NCBI GenBank assembly: GCA_031291445.1
Contig: JARLJA010000201.1
Span: 1 to 47,622, forward strand
Origin: Xanthobacteraceae bacterium
GTDB lineage: Bacteria; Pseudomonadota; Alphaproteobacteria; Rhizobiales; Xanthobacteraceae
Reading direction: 5' to 3'
DNA length: 47,622 nt
Shown: positions 33,185-42,094 of the stretch, one piece after another
Layout: every line of letters begins with the position of its first letter
Numbering within the stretch: the stretch's first letter is position 1
Program-made: the position numbers and the translations under genes
The notes under the pieces: generated by a model
Seen by the model: only the letters and a program-made list of their open reading frames with translations
What the model was told of the DNA's origin: nothing
The model's database searches: none

Positions 33185-33985
33185 TCAGCCCTTGCCGTAG
33201 GACACGCCCATGCCGGCGCGGACGTCGCTCTGGATACCATAGGGCGCGATCGGATAGCGCAGGCCGTTTTTGGCCAGCTGCGTCATGCCCGCGATCGCCT
33301 TGGCGAGATCGGCAGGCTTCAGCGCCATCAGCATCTCCTCGTCGGGCACGCCGCCGTAGCGGCGCTCGGCGTAGCACGGCAGCGACAGGCTGGGCTCGCC
33401 GGTCTTGAGCGCGCGGCCCCAGGAGTCGGCGCAGGCGGTTTCGCCGACCACGCCCCATTCGAACTTGCGGTAGCCGGAATACTGCAGGCCGTTGATCAGG
33501 ATGATCATCTGTCCCGGCGTGGCGTAGACCAGGCAGATGTCCGGATCGGGGAGGCGCCCCGACGCCAGCGGGCTCACCACCAGCGCCTCGTAGCGGCCGA
33601 ACGGCACCACGTCGAGGGCCTCCTGGCGCTTGCGGGCATCCTCGGCGCTCGCGTGCCAGACCCCGACATAGGATGAGCCCGACAGCCAGCCCTCGTCCTG
33701 CGGCGCCAGCCCGATCACCGCGCGGCACTGCGCGCCGACCAGGTCCGTGGCGGTGATGCCGACGGTCCAGCCCAGCCGCGAGGCCATGCTGACGATCTGG
33801 TCGGTGGTGTGCACCGCGTTCGGCCGGCGCAGCTTCGGAATCGCGCGCATGTCGTCGGCGCGGGCGAACAGCTTCATGCCGATCACCGTCGTCTTCAGCC
33901 GCAGCAGCGCGTTCAGCTCGGCCACCAGGGCGACCGGATCGTGAGCGGCCGCATCGGCCTCGCGCGGGGTCTCGTCAGCCGTCAT
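33185..33985 (-). CDS. DUF169-family protein
   Basis: A 266-residue soluble protein of the DUF169 family: KTTVIGMKLFARADDMRAIP opens the domain, QIVSMASRLGWTVGITATDL and QCRAVIGLAP include the family's single conserved Cys, and GQMIILINGLQYSGYRKFEW is typical of the C-terminal half. Function is unknown. The start at 33985 has GAGG 8 nt upstream. Co-transcription with apbE suggests a link to flavin or redox protein maturation, which is inference. Confidence 0.85.
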   Translation of the reverse strand: MTADETPREADAAAHDPVALVAELNALLRLKTTVIGMKLFARADDMRAIPKLRRPNAVHTTDQIVSMASRLGWTVGITATDLVGAQCRAVIGLAPQDEGWLSGSSYVGVWHASAEDARKRQEALDVVPFGRYEALVVSPLASGRLPDPDICLVYATPGQMIILINGLQYSGYRKFEWGVVGETACADSWGRALKTGEPSLSLPCYAERRYGGVPDEEMLMALKPADLAKAIAGMTQLAKNGLRYPIAPYGIQSDVRAGMGVSYGKG

Positions 33986-34128
33986 CGCGGTGTCCTCGTT
34001 CTTGATGGTTTGAAATGCGAGCGTAGGAACGCCATGCCGGGCGGTCAAGCGCGCTGCCTTCCGCCGCGACCCGCGATCAGCTATGACTCGCGCGCGGCGC
34101 GCAGTTGCGTCGCGGAGGAACGCCAGCC

Positions 34129-34644
34129 GTGATCCGGGGACGACTGTTGGTGACGATCGGCGCGTCGTTGGTGCTCGCGGCAGCGGCGCAAGCCGATGAC
34201 AAGGCGCGGGACAAGGATTCCGAGAAGGAGCCGCTCGCCGTGGTCGAGCTCGGCGGCGCCGCCGAGCGGGGGCTTCCCGGCGATTCCAGCTTCGGCCCGT
34301 CGGCGGCGGTTGAGTTCACCGTGGTCAGGGAGTGGCTCGAGGTCGAAGCCGGCGTGGCGCCCATGCTCAGCCACGGCAGCACCGACTGGGAAACCGGTTT
34401 CGTGCTCAAGAAGCCGTTCAAGCTGTCCGATAAGGTCGAGTTCATGATCGGAGCCGGCCCGCAGTGGACCTTCACGCGCGAGGGGACCAAGGTCGGTGGT
34501 ACGCTGGCGGCGGATTTCATGATCTGGCCGACGGCGGATCGCCGGTTCGGATGGTTCGTCCAGCCGGCCTACGGCTATTCCTTCAGCAGCGGCCACGAGC
34601 AGACGCTCGGCGTCACCGCGGGACTGCTGATCGCGATTCAATAG
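34129..34644 (+). CDS. Secreted beta-rich protein, function unknown
   Basis: A 171-residue protein from a GTG start with GGAGG 10 nt upstream. After a signal peptide (LLVTIGASLVLAAAAQA) it has alternating strands (VEFTVVREWLEVEAGVAP, EFMIGAGPQWTF, FGWFVQPAYGYSFSSG), typical of a small outer-membrane barrel or periplasmic beta protein. No family is recognised. It is convergent with the MFS transporter gene (7 bp between the ends). Confidence 0.68.
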   Translation: MIRGRLLVTIGASLVLAAAAQADDKARDKDSEKEPLAVVELGGAAERGLPGDSSFGPSAAVEFTVVREWLEVEAGVAPMLSHGSTDWETGFVLKKPFKLSDKVEFMIGAGPQWTFTREGTKVGGTLAADFMIWPTADRRFGWFVQPAYGYSFSSGHEQTLGVTAGLLIAIQ

Positions 34645-34651
34645 CGACCGG

Positions 34652-35962
34652 TCAGGTCGGCGCCGGGGCGATCGCGCCTTGCCGCCGCAGAGCGTGGTCG
34701 AGCCGCGCCCGTTCGCCGTCGGGCCGCAGCAGCACGAGCCCGGCGAGACCGGCGAGGATCAGCACCACGCCGTTGATGGTGAAGCCGGTCATGTAGCCGT
34801 CCAGCATCGAGCCGGCGCGCTGCACCACCTGGCCCATCACCGCCGGCGCGACGATGCCGGCGAGGCTGAAAAACGCGCCGTAGATCGCGATCATCGCGCC
34901 ACGCTGCGCGGCCGGCACGAATTCACCGATCATCGGCCCGCACACCACATAGATCGTGCCGCTGAGTCCCGATCCCGCCACCAGGGCCGCGATTCGCGGT
35001 GCGGTGCCCGGCAGCCACGGCACCGTGAGGATGATGATGCCGCCGATCACCAGCGGCACGGCACCGAGCACGCCGCGCGCCTGCCGCGTCGCCACGCCGC
35101 GCGCCATCAGGCGCTCCGAGGTCCAGCCGGTCGTAAGCACCACCACCGCGCCCGTCAGCCAGGGCAGGATCGAGATCCAGCCGGCCTCGCTCTGGGGGAT
35201 GCCCAGCCCCTGCACGACGAAGGGCGTGAACCAGGTCAGCCCGAGCGAAAGCGCCCAGTAGGCGCCGAAGGTCGTGACGCAGCAGCCGATGAAGGTCGGC
35301 GCGGTCAGCAGCCGCAGGTAGGGAACGCGCGCGGCGCCGGACGGCGCCGCCATCGCCGGGCCGTCGAGCGGGCCCTCGCGGCCGATCAGCAACCAGCCGA
35401 GCGCCCAGAGCAGGCCGACGATGCCGAGCGCGCCGAACGCGTGATGCCAGGTGTAATTGACGATCAGCCAGTTCAGCGCCGGCACCGCGAGAACGACGCC
35501 GAAGGCCGAGCCCTGCGCCAGCAGCGCCGTCGGCAGCGCGCGCCTGTGGTCCGGAAACCATTTGTAGACCGCGTGCAGCGCCACCGACCCGGCGGGGCCT
35601 TCGCCGGCGCCGAGAATGACGCGGCAGACCAGGAGCGTCGTGTAGGAGACCGTCCCGATCATCGGCAGTTGCACCAGCGCCCACAGCGTCGCCAGCGCGA
35701 GAATCACGTAGCGGGTCCGGACGCGGTTGATGATGAAGCCGACGACGATGGCGGCAGCCGAGAACAGCAGGAAGAAGGCGGAGCCCAGCCGGCCGAACTC
35801 CTCGGGCGTCAACTTCAGCTCGGTCATGATCGGCACGCCGGCGAGCCCGACGACGATCTTGTCGGCGAAGTTCACCAGCATGTAGAGCAGCAGCATCACC
35901 GCGGCGGTCCAGGCGCCTTTCGGCGTCGCGGGCCGGGTCGGCGTCGTGGCAGGCTGACTCAT
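34652..35962 (-). CDS. MFS transporter, ACS (anion:cation symporter)-like
   Basis: A 436-residue protein with 12 predicted helices. NFADKIVVGLAGVPIMTELK (helix 1) and VCRVILGAGEGPAGSVALHA (helix 4) match the ACS branch, which moves organic acids such as phthalate, 4-hydroxybenzoate, hexuronate or tartrate with protons. AGAGAA precedes the start. It is a single-gene unit; substrate is unknown. Confidence 0.9.
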   Translation of the reverse strand: MSQPATTPTRPATPKGAWTAAVMLLLYMLVNFADKIVVGLAGVPIMTELKLTPEEFGRLGSAFFLLFSAAAIVVGFIINRVRTRYVILALATLWALVQLPMIGTVSYTTLLVCRVILGAGEGPAGSVALHAVYKWFPDHRRALPTALLAQGSAFGVVLAVPALNWLIVNYTWHHAFGALGIVGLLWALGWLLIGREGPLDGPAMAAPSGAARVPYLRLLTAPTFIGCCVTTFGAYWALSLGLTWFTPFVVQGLGIPQSEAGWISILPWLTGAVVVLTTGWTSERLMARGVATRQARGVLGAVPLVIGGIIILTVPWLPGTAPRIAALVAGSGLSGTIYVVCGPMIGEFVPAAQRGAMIAIYGAFFSLAGIVAPAVMGQVVQRAGSMLDGYMTGFTINGVVLILAGLAGLVLLRPDGERARLDHALRRQGAIAPAPT

Positions 35963-36067
35963 CGGTGGATTCTCTGGCCTTCGCGCGATTCACAATTCGG
36001 CGCATGCTACGGGGCGGCGCGGGGGCGGTGCAAACGAATTTCGTCATCGGCTCGTCGGCAGACCAAC

Positions 36068-36094
36068 AAAAAAGCGCCGGCCAGCGGCCGGCGC
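36068..36094 (-). terminator. Rho-independent terminator for the 93-aa small secreted gene
   Basis: On the minus strand, a 9-bp stem GCGCCGGCC/GGCCGGCGC with a 3-nt loop is followed by six T (36068-36073), 34 bp after the stop of the small secreted gene. Confidence 0.88.
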
Positions 36095-36127
36095 AGATAC
36101 GGGACATATCTCGGAAAGAAACCCGGC

Positions 36128-36409
36128 TTACTCGCCGTTGGTGCCGCGGGCGTTGGGGCCGGTACCGCCGGAGGTGTTGTTCGGCATGCCGTTGGGGGCC
36201 ATCGACTTGTCACCGCTCGGCGTACGCTGGCTGTTCGACATCCCCGTCGTGCCGGACTGTTCGCCATTCATCGAGCCCTTCGACATCGAGCCTTTCGACA
36301 TCGCGTGGCTCATGTGGTGATGTTTCTTGTGCGTCGTGGCATTCGCTGCGAGCGGCGAAAGGCCGATGGCCGTGACGAGCGTTGCGGCCAGGATGGTTGT
36401 TCGGTTCAT
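36128..36409 (-). CDS. Small secreted protein with Met/Ser/Lys repeats
   Basis: A 93-residue protein with signal peptide (MNRTTILAATLVTAIGLSPL, cleavage near ANA-TTH) then a low-complexity, disordered tail with THKKHHH, two SMSKG repeats and Asn/Gly-rich stretches. GGAG lies 7 nt upstream. An EcfG-type promoter lies upstream and a terminator downstream. His/Met richness suggests metal or stress protection, unproven. Confidence 0.75.
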   Translation of the reverse strand: MNRTTILAATLVTAIGLSPLAANATTHKKHHHMSHAMSKGSMSKGSMNGEQSGTTGMSNSQRTPSGDKSMAPNGMPNNTSGGTGPNARGTNGE

Positions 36410-36473
36410 GGGAATCTCCAGTTGAAGCTGTTGCCTGAGGTCGCGAACAGGCAGTCGCGGAGCTCGACCAATC

Positions 36474-36498
36474 AACACCAGCGCGCCGTGCCGGTTCC
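36474..36498 (-). promoter_or_regulatory. EcfG-type promoter for the 93-aa gene
   Basis: On the minus strand, GGAAC (36498-36494) - 17 bp - GTT (36476-36474). Transcription would start near 36466 and run into the 93-residue gene with a leader of about 60 nt. Confidence 0.6.
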
Positions 36499-36500
36499 TC

Positions 36501-36517
36501 GTTGAAGTCTGTTCAAC
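36501..36517. repeat. Inverted repeat GTTGAA-N5-TTCAAC
   Basis: A perfect 6-bp inverted repeat with a 5-bp spacer sits in the divergent region between two stress-promoter genes. The spacing does not fit FixK/FNR. A repressor site is possible. Confidence 0.4.
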
Positions 36518-36530
36518 TCTGCGCGGCGTC

Positions 36531-36555
36531 GGAACCAGCGGCGATCACCGGGGTT
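36531..36555 (+). promoter_or_regulatory. EcfG-type promoter for the Cys-rich gene
   Basis: GGAAC (36531-36535) - 17 bp - GTT (36553-36555), placing transcription start near 36562, about 45 bp before the Cys-rich gene at 36606. Confidence 0.6.
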
Positions 36556-36605
36556 CGCATCATCACCTAGCGGCGGCGTATCGCCGCGCAATCGAGGAGG
36601 ACCCT

Positions 36606-36944
36606 ATGACACGGACCTTCAGGATCGTCGGCGCAATGGTTGCTCTCGGCGTCGGTGTGGCGATGTCCGGCGCCGCCGCCGATCAAAATCACGGCACGTC
36701 GGATCAGCAGGCGGCCTGCACCCCGGACGTGTTCCGGCTGTGCGGCAACGCCATCCCCGATGAGGACCGCATCGTCGGCTGCCTGCGCCAGAACACGGCG
36801 CAGCTCAGCAGCGGCTGCCGGGCCGTATTCAACTCCAACGACAGCATGACTCCGCCACGCGGCAGGTCAGCCGCGGTGCGTGATCCGCAGTCGGAGCCGC
36901 AGACCGTGGGCCAGGGCGGTGGAGGCGGCCGCTGGATGCATTAA
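36606..36944 (+). CDS. Small secreted Cys-rich-repeat protein
   Basis: A 112-residue exported protein. After the signal peptide (GAMVALGVGVAMSGAAA) it holds one Cys-rich repeat: AACTPDVFRLCGNAIPDEDR, IVGCLRQNTAQLSSGCRAVF, with four Cys in the C-x6-C-x12-C-x11-C order typical of the small exported cysteine-rich-repeat proteins of Bradyrhizobium. The tail is Gly/Arg-rich. EcfG-type promoter upstream. Function unknown. Confidence 0.8.
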   Translation: MTRTFRIVGAMVALGVGVAMSGAAADQNHGTSDQQAACTPDVFRLCGNAIPDEDRIVGCLRQNTAQLSSGCRAVFNSNDSMTPPRGRSAAVRDPQSEPQTVGQGGGGGRWMH

Positions 36945-36965
36945 CGCGGACCGATGGACCGCCGC

Positions 36966-36990
36966 GGAACCTGAAGGGCGCTCGCGCGTT
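36966..36990 (+). promoter_or_regulatory. EcfG-type promoter for the 70-aa gene
   Basis: GGAAC (36966-36970) - 17 bp - GTT (36988-36990), with C before GTT as in the full consensus. Transcription near 36998, about 22 bp before the next gene. Confidence 0.7.
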
Positions 36991-37019
36991 GCAGTGCGGG
37001 TAAAAACACGGGAGCAACC

Positions 37020-37232
37020 ATGCGCACCTTTCTTGGTATGATCCTCGGCTGTCTCCTGACCGTCGCGGTTGTCTACATTCACGATTCCATGGCGACGTCG
37101 ACCGTCGCCAGCGGCCCGGCGGCCGCGTCGAGCGCCCAGATCGTCAACTGGGATGTCGCCGGGCGCGAATGGGGCCGGGTCACGGAGAGTGTGCGAACCG
37201 CCTGGGTTCGCCTCACCGGAAATATCGGCTGA
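37020..37232 (+). CDS. Small membrane-anchored protein (70 aa)
   Basis: A 70-residue protein with one N-terminal membrane helix (MRTFLGMILGCLLTVAVVYI) and a periplasmic tail (NWDVAGREWGRVTESVRTAW). The tail pattern recurs in Bradyrhizobium small proteins. GGGAG lies 5 nt upstream, with an EcfG-type promoter. Function is unknown. Confidence 0.8.
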   Translation: MRTFLGMILGCLLTVAVVYIHDSMATSTVASGPAAASSAQIVNWDVAGREWGRVTESVRTAWVRLTGNIG

Positions 37233-37337
37233 AGCGTCAGTTAGTCGTCCGTGCTTTAAAGTCGTCCACGCTTAGTGGTCCAAACGACACGAGCCGGCGC
37301 CGCCATGATCGCGGCGCCGGTCTCGTCGTGCCCGTCG

Positions 37338-37529
37338 CTACTGGCCGACCTTGCCGGGGTAGCCGGGGTTGGTCGTCGAGTCACCCGGCAGGCCGCTGGG
37401 TGAGGCGCCGGTGCCGATCGTACCCGGCACCGTCGCGTTCGGCGCGCCGGGCTGATTGGTGCCTCCCGAACCCGCCGCCATGGCCAGCAGCACCGCCGTC
37501 AACGCGCCAAATCGAAACACTGATCGCAT
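37338..37529 (-). CDS. Small secreted Gly/Pro-rich protein (63 aa)
   Basis: A 63-residue protein with signal peptide (MRSVFRFGALTAVLLAMAAG) and a disordered Gly/Pro/Thr-rich mature part (NATVPGTIGTGASPSGLPGD). GGGAG precedes the ATG. No fully matching EcfG promoter was found; a GGAAC near 37590 is followed at the right distance by ATT instead of GTT. Confidence 0.7.
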   Translation of the reverse strand: MRSVFRFGALTAVLLAMAAGSGGTNQPGAPNATVPGTIGTGASPSGLPGDSTTNPGYPGKVGQ

Positions 37530-37640
37530 CACGCTCTCCCGGATTGGTGGTGCACGGCCAATCCCGCGCCGACGCGCGCGTTCCCCGGACCAGCCGCAGA
37601 TCGCGGCCGCGCGGATCGTCATCACTTGATCAGCGGGTCA

Positions 37641-37799
37641 TCAGCTCTTCGGCTTGCCGCGGCGCGGCTGCGCCGCAGCGGGCGCGACAGGCAGTTCGCG
37701 CGGCAGGTCGAGCGCGCGATCCTTTTCGGACACTTCGGCGGGCGCCGGCCGGTCGGGCCGATAGGCGCGATGCTCTTCCTCCCAGCGATCGATTCCCAC
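37641..37799 (-). CDS. Small acidic/basic protein (52 aa)
   Basis: A 52-residue ORF from a GTG (VGIDRWEEEHRAYRPDRPAP) with GGAGG 8 nt upstream; codon use and charge pattern look coding. An EcfG-type promoter lies upstream on this strand. The GIDRWEEEHRAYRP opening is typical of small cytoplasmic proteins in Bradyrhizobium-like genomes. A start further upstream in the frame is possible. Function unknown. Confidence 0.6.
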   Translation of the reverse strand: MGIDRWEEEHRAYRPDRPAPAEVSEKDRALDLPRELPVAPAAAQPRRGKPKS

Positions 37800-37894
37800 C
37801 GCTTCGTCCTCCAGGTGCGAAGGAAAGTCATGGTTCGGTTGTGGATCGGCGCGGCGTGCCAGCCCCAGGCCCAATGCTGCGCGCCAGGGTCGTC

Positions 37895-37919
37895 AACGCC
37901 GGCACCGCGGGGCCGTTCC
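37895..37919 (-). promoter_or_regulatory. EcfG-type promoter for the 52-aa gene
   Basis: On the minus strand, GGAAC (37919-37915) - 17 bp - GTT (37897-37895). It faces the small gene at 37641-37799. Confidence 0.55.
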
Positions 37920-37953
37920 GCCGGGCGCGCGGCGAAACTCCGTTCCAGCCACG

Positions 37954-37979
37954 GGAACCCGGCCCCCGCGCTTGCCGTT
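37954..37979 (+). promoter_or_regulatory. EcfG-type promoter for the DUF1328 gene
   Basis: GGAAC (37954-37958) - 18 bp - GTT (37977-37979), preceded by C. It is one base longer than the other five in this window. Transcription near 37986, about 26 bp before the DUF1328 start. Confidence 0.6.
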
Positions 37980-38011
37980 GAACAGCGTCTCGTCCAACGG
38001 AGAATTCCACG

Positions 38012-38185
38012 ATGTCTCTTCTCAAATGGGCTCTGATCTTCCTGGTGATCTCGATCATCGCCGGCCTCCTGGGCTTCACCGGCGTGTCGATCGTCTCGGC
38101 CGACATTGCCCGCACGCTGTTCTACGTCTTCCTCGTGATTTTCCTGGTGCTCCTGGTGCTGGGGCTCACGGTCTTTCGCGTCTAG
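38012..38185 (+). CDS. DUF1328 small membrane protein
   Basis: A 57-residue, two-helix membrane protein: [20 protein letters not shown] forms the first span, [20 protein letters not shown] and the following Leu/Val-rich part the second. Both match the DUF1328 (YtjA-type) family, often linked to stress responses. GGAG lies 8-12 nt before the ATG, and an EcfG-type promoter lies upstream. Role unknown. Confidence 0.88.
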   Translation: MSLLKWALIFLVISIIAGLLGFTGVSIVSADIARTLFYVFLVIFLVLLVLGLTVFRV

Positions 38186-38347
38186 CTGGAGCTGCGGGAG
38201 CCGGGCGGCGCGACATCCGTCCGCGCTCCACGCCGCGGCCTGGTTTCTGCAGCCGTCGGCCGCGGGAACCAGGCCGCCCCGGGCCACAGGCCCTGTTGTC
38301 CGGTCGAGTCGTGCGCTACACCTCGCGTCGAAGCAGGGTTTGGCGCC

Positions 38348-39910
38348 ATGACATCCTTCCTCGCGGATCTTCTGAACACCTCGACCTTCTCGCCGCACGG
38401 GCTGTGCCTGTTGTGGCAGCCCGACCTGATCTGGCTCCATGTCGCGTCCGACGCGATCATCGCGGTGGCGTATTTCTCCATTCCCTTCGCGCTGTCGATC
38501 TTCGTATCGAAGCGGCCCGACGCCGAATTCGGCTGGCTGTTCTGGGCGTTCGCGATCTTCATCACCGCCTGCGGCCTCACCCACGTGTTCGCGATCTACA
38601 CGTTGTGGGTGCCGGCGTACGGCATTGAGGGCCTGGTCAAGGCGGTGACCGCGGTGGCCTCGATCGTGACCGCGGCGGTGCTGTGGCCGCTGCTGCCGAG
38701 ACTGCTCGCGCTGCCGTCGCCGGCGCAACTGCGCGCGGCCCGGGCCGCGCTCGAGGTCGAGGGCCAGCAGCGCCGCCACACCGAGGCGCTGCTGCGCCAC
38801 GCCCAGAAGATGGAGGCGGTCGGCCAGCTCACCGGCGGCGTCGCGCACGACTTCAACAACCTCCTGATGGTGATCGGCGGGGCGGCGCAGCGGCTGGGCC
38901 GCAGTCGTCACGATGACCGCGATACGCGGGCGCTGCAGATGATCCAGTCCGCGGTCGATCGCGGCGCGAGCCTGACGCGGCGGCTGTTGTCATTCGCGCG
39001 GCGCCACACCGTGGCGCCCAAGGTGATCGACCTGTCGGAGCGGATCGCCGCGGTGCTGGGCATGCTGCGGCAGTCGCTGCGGCACGACATGGCGATCGAA
39101 TTCCTGCCGGCGCCGCAGCCGCTGGTCGTCAAGGTCGACCCCAACGAGCTCGAGGTCGCGCTGCTCAACCTGACGCTCAACGCGCGCGACGCCATGCCGT
39201 CGGGCGGGCGGATCACCATCGCCGCGGCGGCCGCAGTCCTCTCCGGCAGGGAAGGGCTCGGCGGCCTGCGCGGCGACGTGGTCAGGATCTCCTATACCGA
39301 CACCGGCGTCGGCATCCCCGAGGACGTGCGCGACCGCATCTTCGAGCCGTTCTTCACCACCAAGACGGTCGATCGCGGCACCGGGCTCGGCCTCAGCCAG
39401 GTCTACGGCTTCCTGCGCCAGGCCGGCGGCGCGATCGCGGTGGAGAGCGAGGTCGGCCGCGGCGCCACCTTCCATCTCTATCTGCCGCGCTGCGACGAGG
39501 CGCCCGAGGCGGAGGGCGCCGGCGCGGCCGCGCCGGCCGCGGCCGCCGGCGGGTGCAGGGCGCTGCTGGTCGAGGATCATCCCGAGGTGTCCGCCGTGGC
39601 GCAGGACTACCTGGTTCAATGCGGCTACGAGGTGGTTCACGCGCCCTCGGCGGAAGCGGCGCTGGAGATCCTGCTGCAGCGCGACGATTTTGACCTCATC
39701 CTGTCCGACATCGTGATGCCTGGCATGTCCGGGCTCGAATTCGGCCGCCGGATTCGCGATCGCGTCGGGGCTGCGATCGTGCTCGCCACCGGCTACAGCG
39801 ACAAGGCCGCCGAGGCGGTGCAGGAGGGCTTCGCGCTGCTGCACAAGCCCTACTCGCTCGATGCGTTGCGAACCATTCTCGGCCAGACGCGGCGCCCGGC
39901 CAGCGTCTAG
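38348..39910 (+). CDS. Hybrid histidine kinase with ethylene-receptor-like membrane domain
   Basis: A 520-residue sensor. Residues about 25-115 hold three membrane helices resembling the ethylene-binding domain of ETR1: the equivalents of Asp25, Tyr32, Cys65 and His69 can be placed at Asp35 (ASDAIIA), Tyr42 (YFSIP), Cys75 and His79 (ITACGLTHV). Then come HisKA with phospho-His in [11 protein letters not shown], an HATPase ([24 protein letters not shown]) and a C-terminal receiver (LLVEDHPEV, phospho-Asp in LSDIVMPGM, Lys in HKPYS). It may sense ethylene or another Cu-binding or redox signal. A chemoreceptor gene follows. Confidence 0.88.
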   Translation: MTSFLADLLNTSTFSPHGLCLLWQPDLIWLHVASDAIIAVAYFSIPFALSIFVSKRPDAEFGWLFWAFAIFITACGLTHVFAIYTLWVPAYGIEGLVKAVTAVASIVTAAVLWPLLPRLLALPSPAQLRAARAALEVEGQQRRHTEALLRHAQKMEAVGQLTGGVAHDFNNLLMVIGGAAQRLGRSRHDDRDTRALQMIQSAVDRGASLTRRLLSFARRHTVAPKVIDLSERIAAVLGMLRQSLRHDMAIEFLPAPQPLVVKVDPNELEVALLNLTLNARDAMPSGGRITIAAAAAVLSGREGLGGLRGDVVRISYTDTGVGIPEDVRDRIFEPFFTTKTVDRGTGLGLSQVYGFLRQAGGAIAVESEVGRGATFHLYLPRCDEAPEAEGAGAAAPAAAAGGCRALLVEDHPEVSAVAQDYLVQCGYEVVHAPSAEAALEILLQRDDFDLILSDIVMPGMSGLEFGRRIRDRVGAAIVLATGYSDKAAEAVQEGFALLHKPYSLDALRTILGQTRRPASV

Positions 39911-39963
39911 CGTTGCGCAGCTGCAGGATTTGAGTAGCGGCGTCGGGCCGGGACTAACGCTTT

Positions 39964-39983
39964 CTTGAGTTCCATCGCTCAAG
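39964..39983. repeat. Inverted repeat CTTGAG-N8-CTCAAG
   Basis: A perfect 6-bp inverted repeat with an 8-bp spacer, about 110 bp before the HBM chemoreceptor start. CTTGAG recurs nearby at 40003. It could be a regulator site; spacing excludes FixK/FNR. Confidence 0.35.
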
Positions 39984-40090
39984 CTTTACTCAATTGCTGC
40001 CGTCTTGAGCGCTCCGCCGCGGCGCAGCAAATCTCGCGTGCTGGAGCGTGCTCCGCGCCTTCCCGCCAGCGGAGTGAATGGAAGTCAATC

Positions 40091-42064
40091 ATGCAGTCTC
40101 GCGGAATGCGCTGGCCCGTCGCAGTCACCTTCGGCCTGCGGCCGCAGATTCTCACCCTCGGCCTTTCCGGTGTTCTGGTACTCGGCACTCTGTCGTTCGG
40201 CGGCCGCGAGATCGAACGGCGCGGCGAGGCGACGTCGCAACGCTTCGAGACGCTCGCCGCGCTCACCGCCGCGGTCTCGGACGGCATGCTGCAGGGGCGC
40301 GAGATCGCCACCGAATTCCTGCAGAAGCCGGACGAGCGCAAGATCGCCGCCCACGATCAGTTTCTCGCCGCCGCGCGCGGCGGCCTCGATGCCATGGAGG
40401 GCATCATCGCAGCCTTGCCGGACGGCGACCCGCTGCGCCAGGCGGCGGCGTTTCGCGCCGCCATCAACATGTACGCGACCCGCTTCACCAACGTGGTGGC
40501 GGCGCAGCGCAACATGGGCTTCGACGAGAACAGCGGCCTGCAGGGTAAGCTGCGCGCCGCGGTGCACGCCGTCGAGGGCGACCTGAAAGGTTACGATCAG
40601 CCGCGGCTGACCATTCTGATGCTGATGATGCGGCGGCACGAGAAGGATTTCATGCTGCGCGGCGACGAGAAATACGGCGACGAGCTGCAAAAGCGGGCGC
40701 AGGAGTTCAACGGCGCGCTCGGCGATGCCGCCATGCCGGATGCCGCCAAGGCCAAGATCAGGACCCTGATCGAGACCTACCGGATGAGCTTTCTCGGCTA
40801 CATGGCCGGGCAGAGCGCGCTCAACGAGGAGGCCGCCGACCTCACCCAGGTTTACGACCGGCTGCGGCCGGTGCTGGCCGCGGTGCGAAGCGCCGCCGAT
40901 GCCCGCGTCGCCGGCGCGCGCGCGGATCTCGCCGCGCTGCGCCGGGGCCTGTTGTGGGCCACGGCGGCGATCATCGCCCTGGTCACGGTCGCAACCGTGA
41001 TCGTGGGCCGGGCGCTGTCGCGGCCGCTGATCGCCATGACCCGCGAGGTCGAGCGGCTCGCCGCCGGCGAGCTCGACATCGACGTGGCGACCTCCCGGCG
41101 CCGTGACGAGATCGGCACCATTTCGCGCGCGCTGGCGGTGTTTCAGGACAAGCTGCGCGACAACCGCAGGCTCGACGCCGAACAGGGCGAGGCCGCCGCC
41201 CGCGCCGAGGCGATGCGGCGGGACGCCATGGTCCGGGTCGCCGACGGCTTCCAGGCCAGCGTCGGCAGGATCATCGACACCGTGTCGACGACGGCCTCCG
41301 AGATCGAACTCGCCGCCACCGGCCTGACCCGCACCGCCGAGTCGACGCAGTCGCTGTCGGCGGCGGTAGCGGCGGCGTCGGAGCAGTCGTCGGCCAATGT
41401 GCAGTCGGTCGCCGCGGCTTCGGAGCAGATGGCATCCTCGGTGGCGGAGATCAGCCGCCAGGTCCGCGAGTCCCACAAGGTGGCCGAGACCGCGGTGCGC
41501 CAGGTCGAGGTCACCACCGAGCGGATCGGTGCGCTGTCGCAGGCCGCCGGCCGCATCGGCGAGGTGGTCCGGCTGATCGCCGCGGTGGCGCAGCAGACCA
41601 ACCTGCTGGCGCTCAACGCCACCATCGAGGCCGCCCGCGCCGGCGAGGCCGGCCGCGGCTTCAGCGTGGTGGCGGGCGAGGTCAAGGCGCTGGCGACGCA
41701 GACCGCGCAGGCCACCGAGGAGATCTCGTCGCAGATCGCCACCATGCAGTCGGCGACCGGCCTTTCAGTGGACGCGATCCGCGATATCGCGGCGACCATC
41801 GGCGAAATCCAGCAGATCTCCTCCGCCATCGCCAACGCGGTCGAGGACCAGGGGGCGGCGACGCGGGAGATCTCCCGCAACGTCCAGCAGGCGGCGCAGG
41901 GCGCCGGCGAGGTGGCGGTCAGCATCGCCGACGTCAATCGCGGCGCCTGCGACACCGGCGGCGCGGCCGAGCAGACGCTGGGCGCGGCCCGTGCGCTGAT
42001 GGATGAGAGCCGGCATCTCAACGACGAGGTCGAGCGCTTCCTCGCTTCGGTGCGGACCGGCTGA
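40091..42064 (+). CDS. Methyl-accepting chemotaxis protein, HBM-type sensor
   Basis: A 657-residue chemoreceptor. After a first membrane helix (about 17-37) the 270-residue periplasmic region has features of the helical bimodular (HBM) sensor: [20 protein letters not shown] and [18 protein letters not shown] second membrane helix, HAMP, and the signalling hairpin with tip [20 protein letters not shown] follow. GGAAG lies 8 nt before the ATG. HBM receptors often bind organic acids such as TCA intermediates. It follows the ethylene-receptor-like kinase. Confidence 0.9.
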   Translation: MQSRGMRWPVAVTFGLRPQILTLGLSGVLVLGTLSFGGREIERRGEATSQRFETLAALTAAVSDGMLQGREIATEFLQKPDERKIAAHDQFLAAARGGLDAMEGIIAALPDGDPLRQAAAFRAAINMYATRFTNVVAAQRNMGFDENSGLQGKLRAAVHAVEGDLKGYDQPRLTILMLMMRRHEKDFMLRGDEKYGDELQKRAQEFNGALGDAAMPDAAKAKIRTLIETYRMSFLGYMAGQSALNEEAADLTQVYDRLRPVLAAVRSAADARVAGARADLAALRRGLLWATAAIIALVTVATVIVGRALSRPLIAMTREVERLAAGELDIDVATSRRRDEIGTISRALAVFQDKLRDNRRLDAEQGEAAARAEAMRRDAMVRVADGFQASVGRIIDTVSTTASEIELAATGLTRTAESTQSLSAAVAAASEQSSANVQSVAAASEQMASSVAEISRQVRESHKVAETAVRQVEVTTERIGALSQAAGRIGEVVRLIAAVAQQTNLLALNATIEAARAGEAGRGFSVVAGEVKALATQTAQATEEISSQIATMQSATGLSVDAIRDIAATIGEIQQISSAIANAVEDQGAATREISRNVQQAAQGAGEVAVSIADVNRGACDTGGAAEQTLGAARALMDESRHLNDEVERFLASVRTG

Positions 42065-42094
42065 GTGCTGCGGCGGCGGGCGACCCGGCGAAGG

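Noticed and set aside
37586-37612. EcfG promoter for the 63-aa gene at 37338
   Set aside because: GGAAC is followed by ATT rather than GTT at the right distance.
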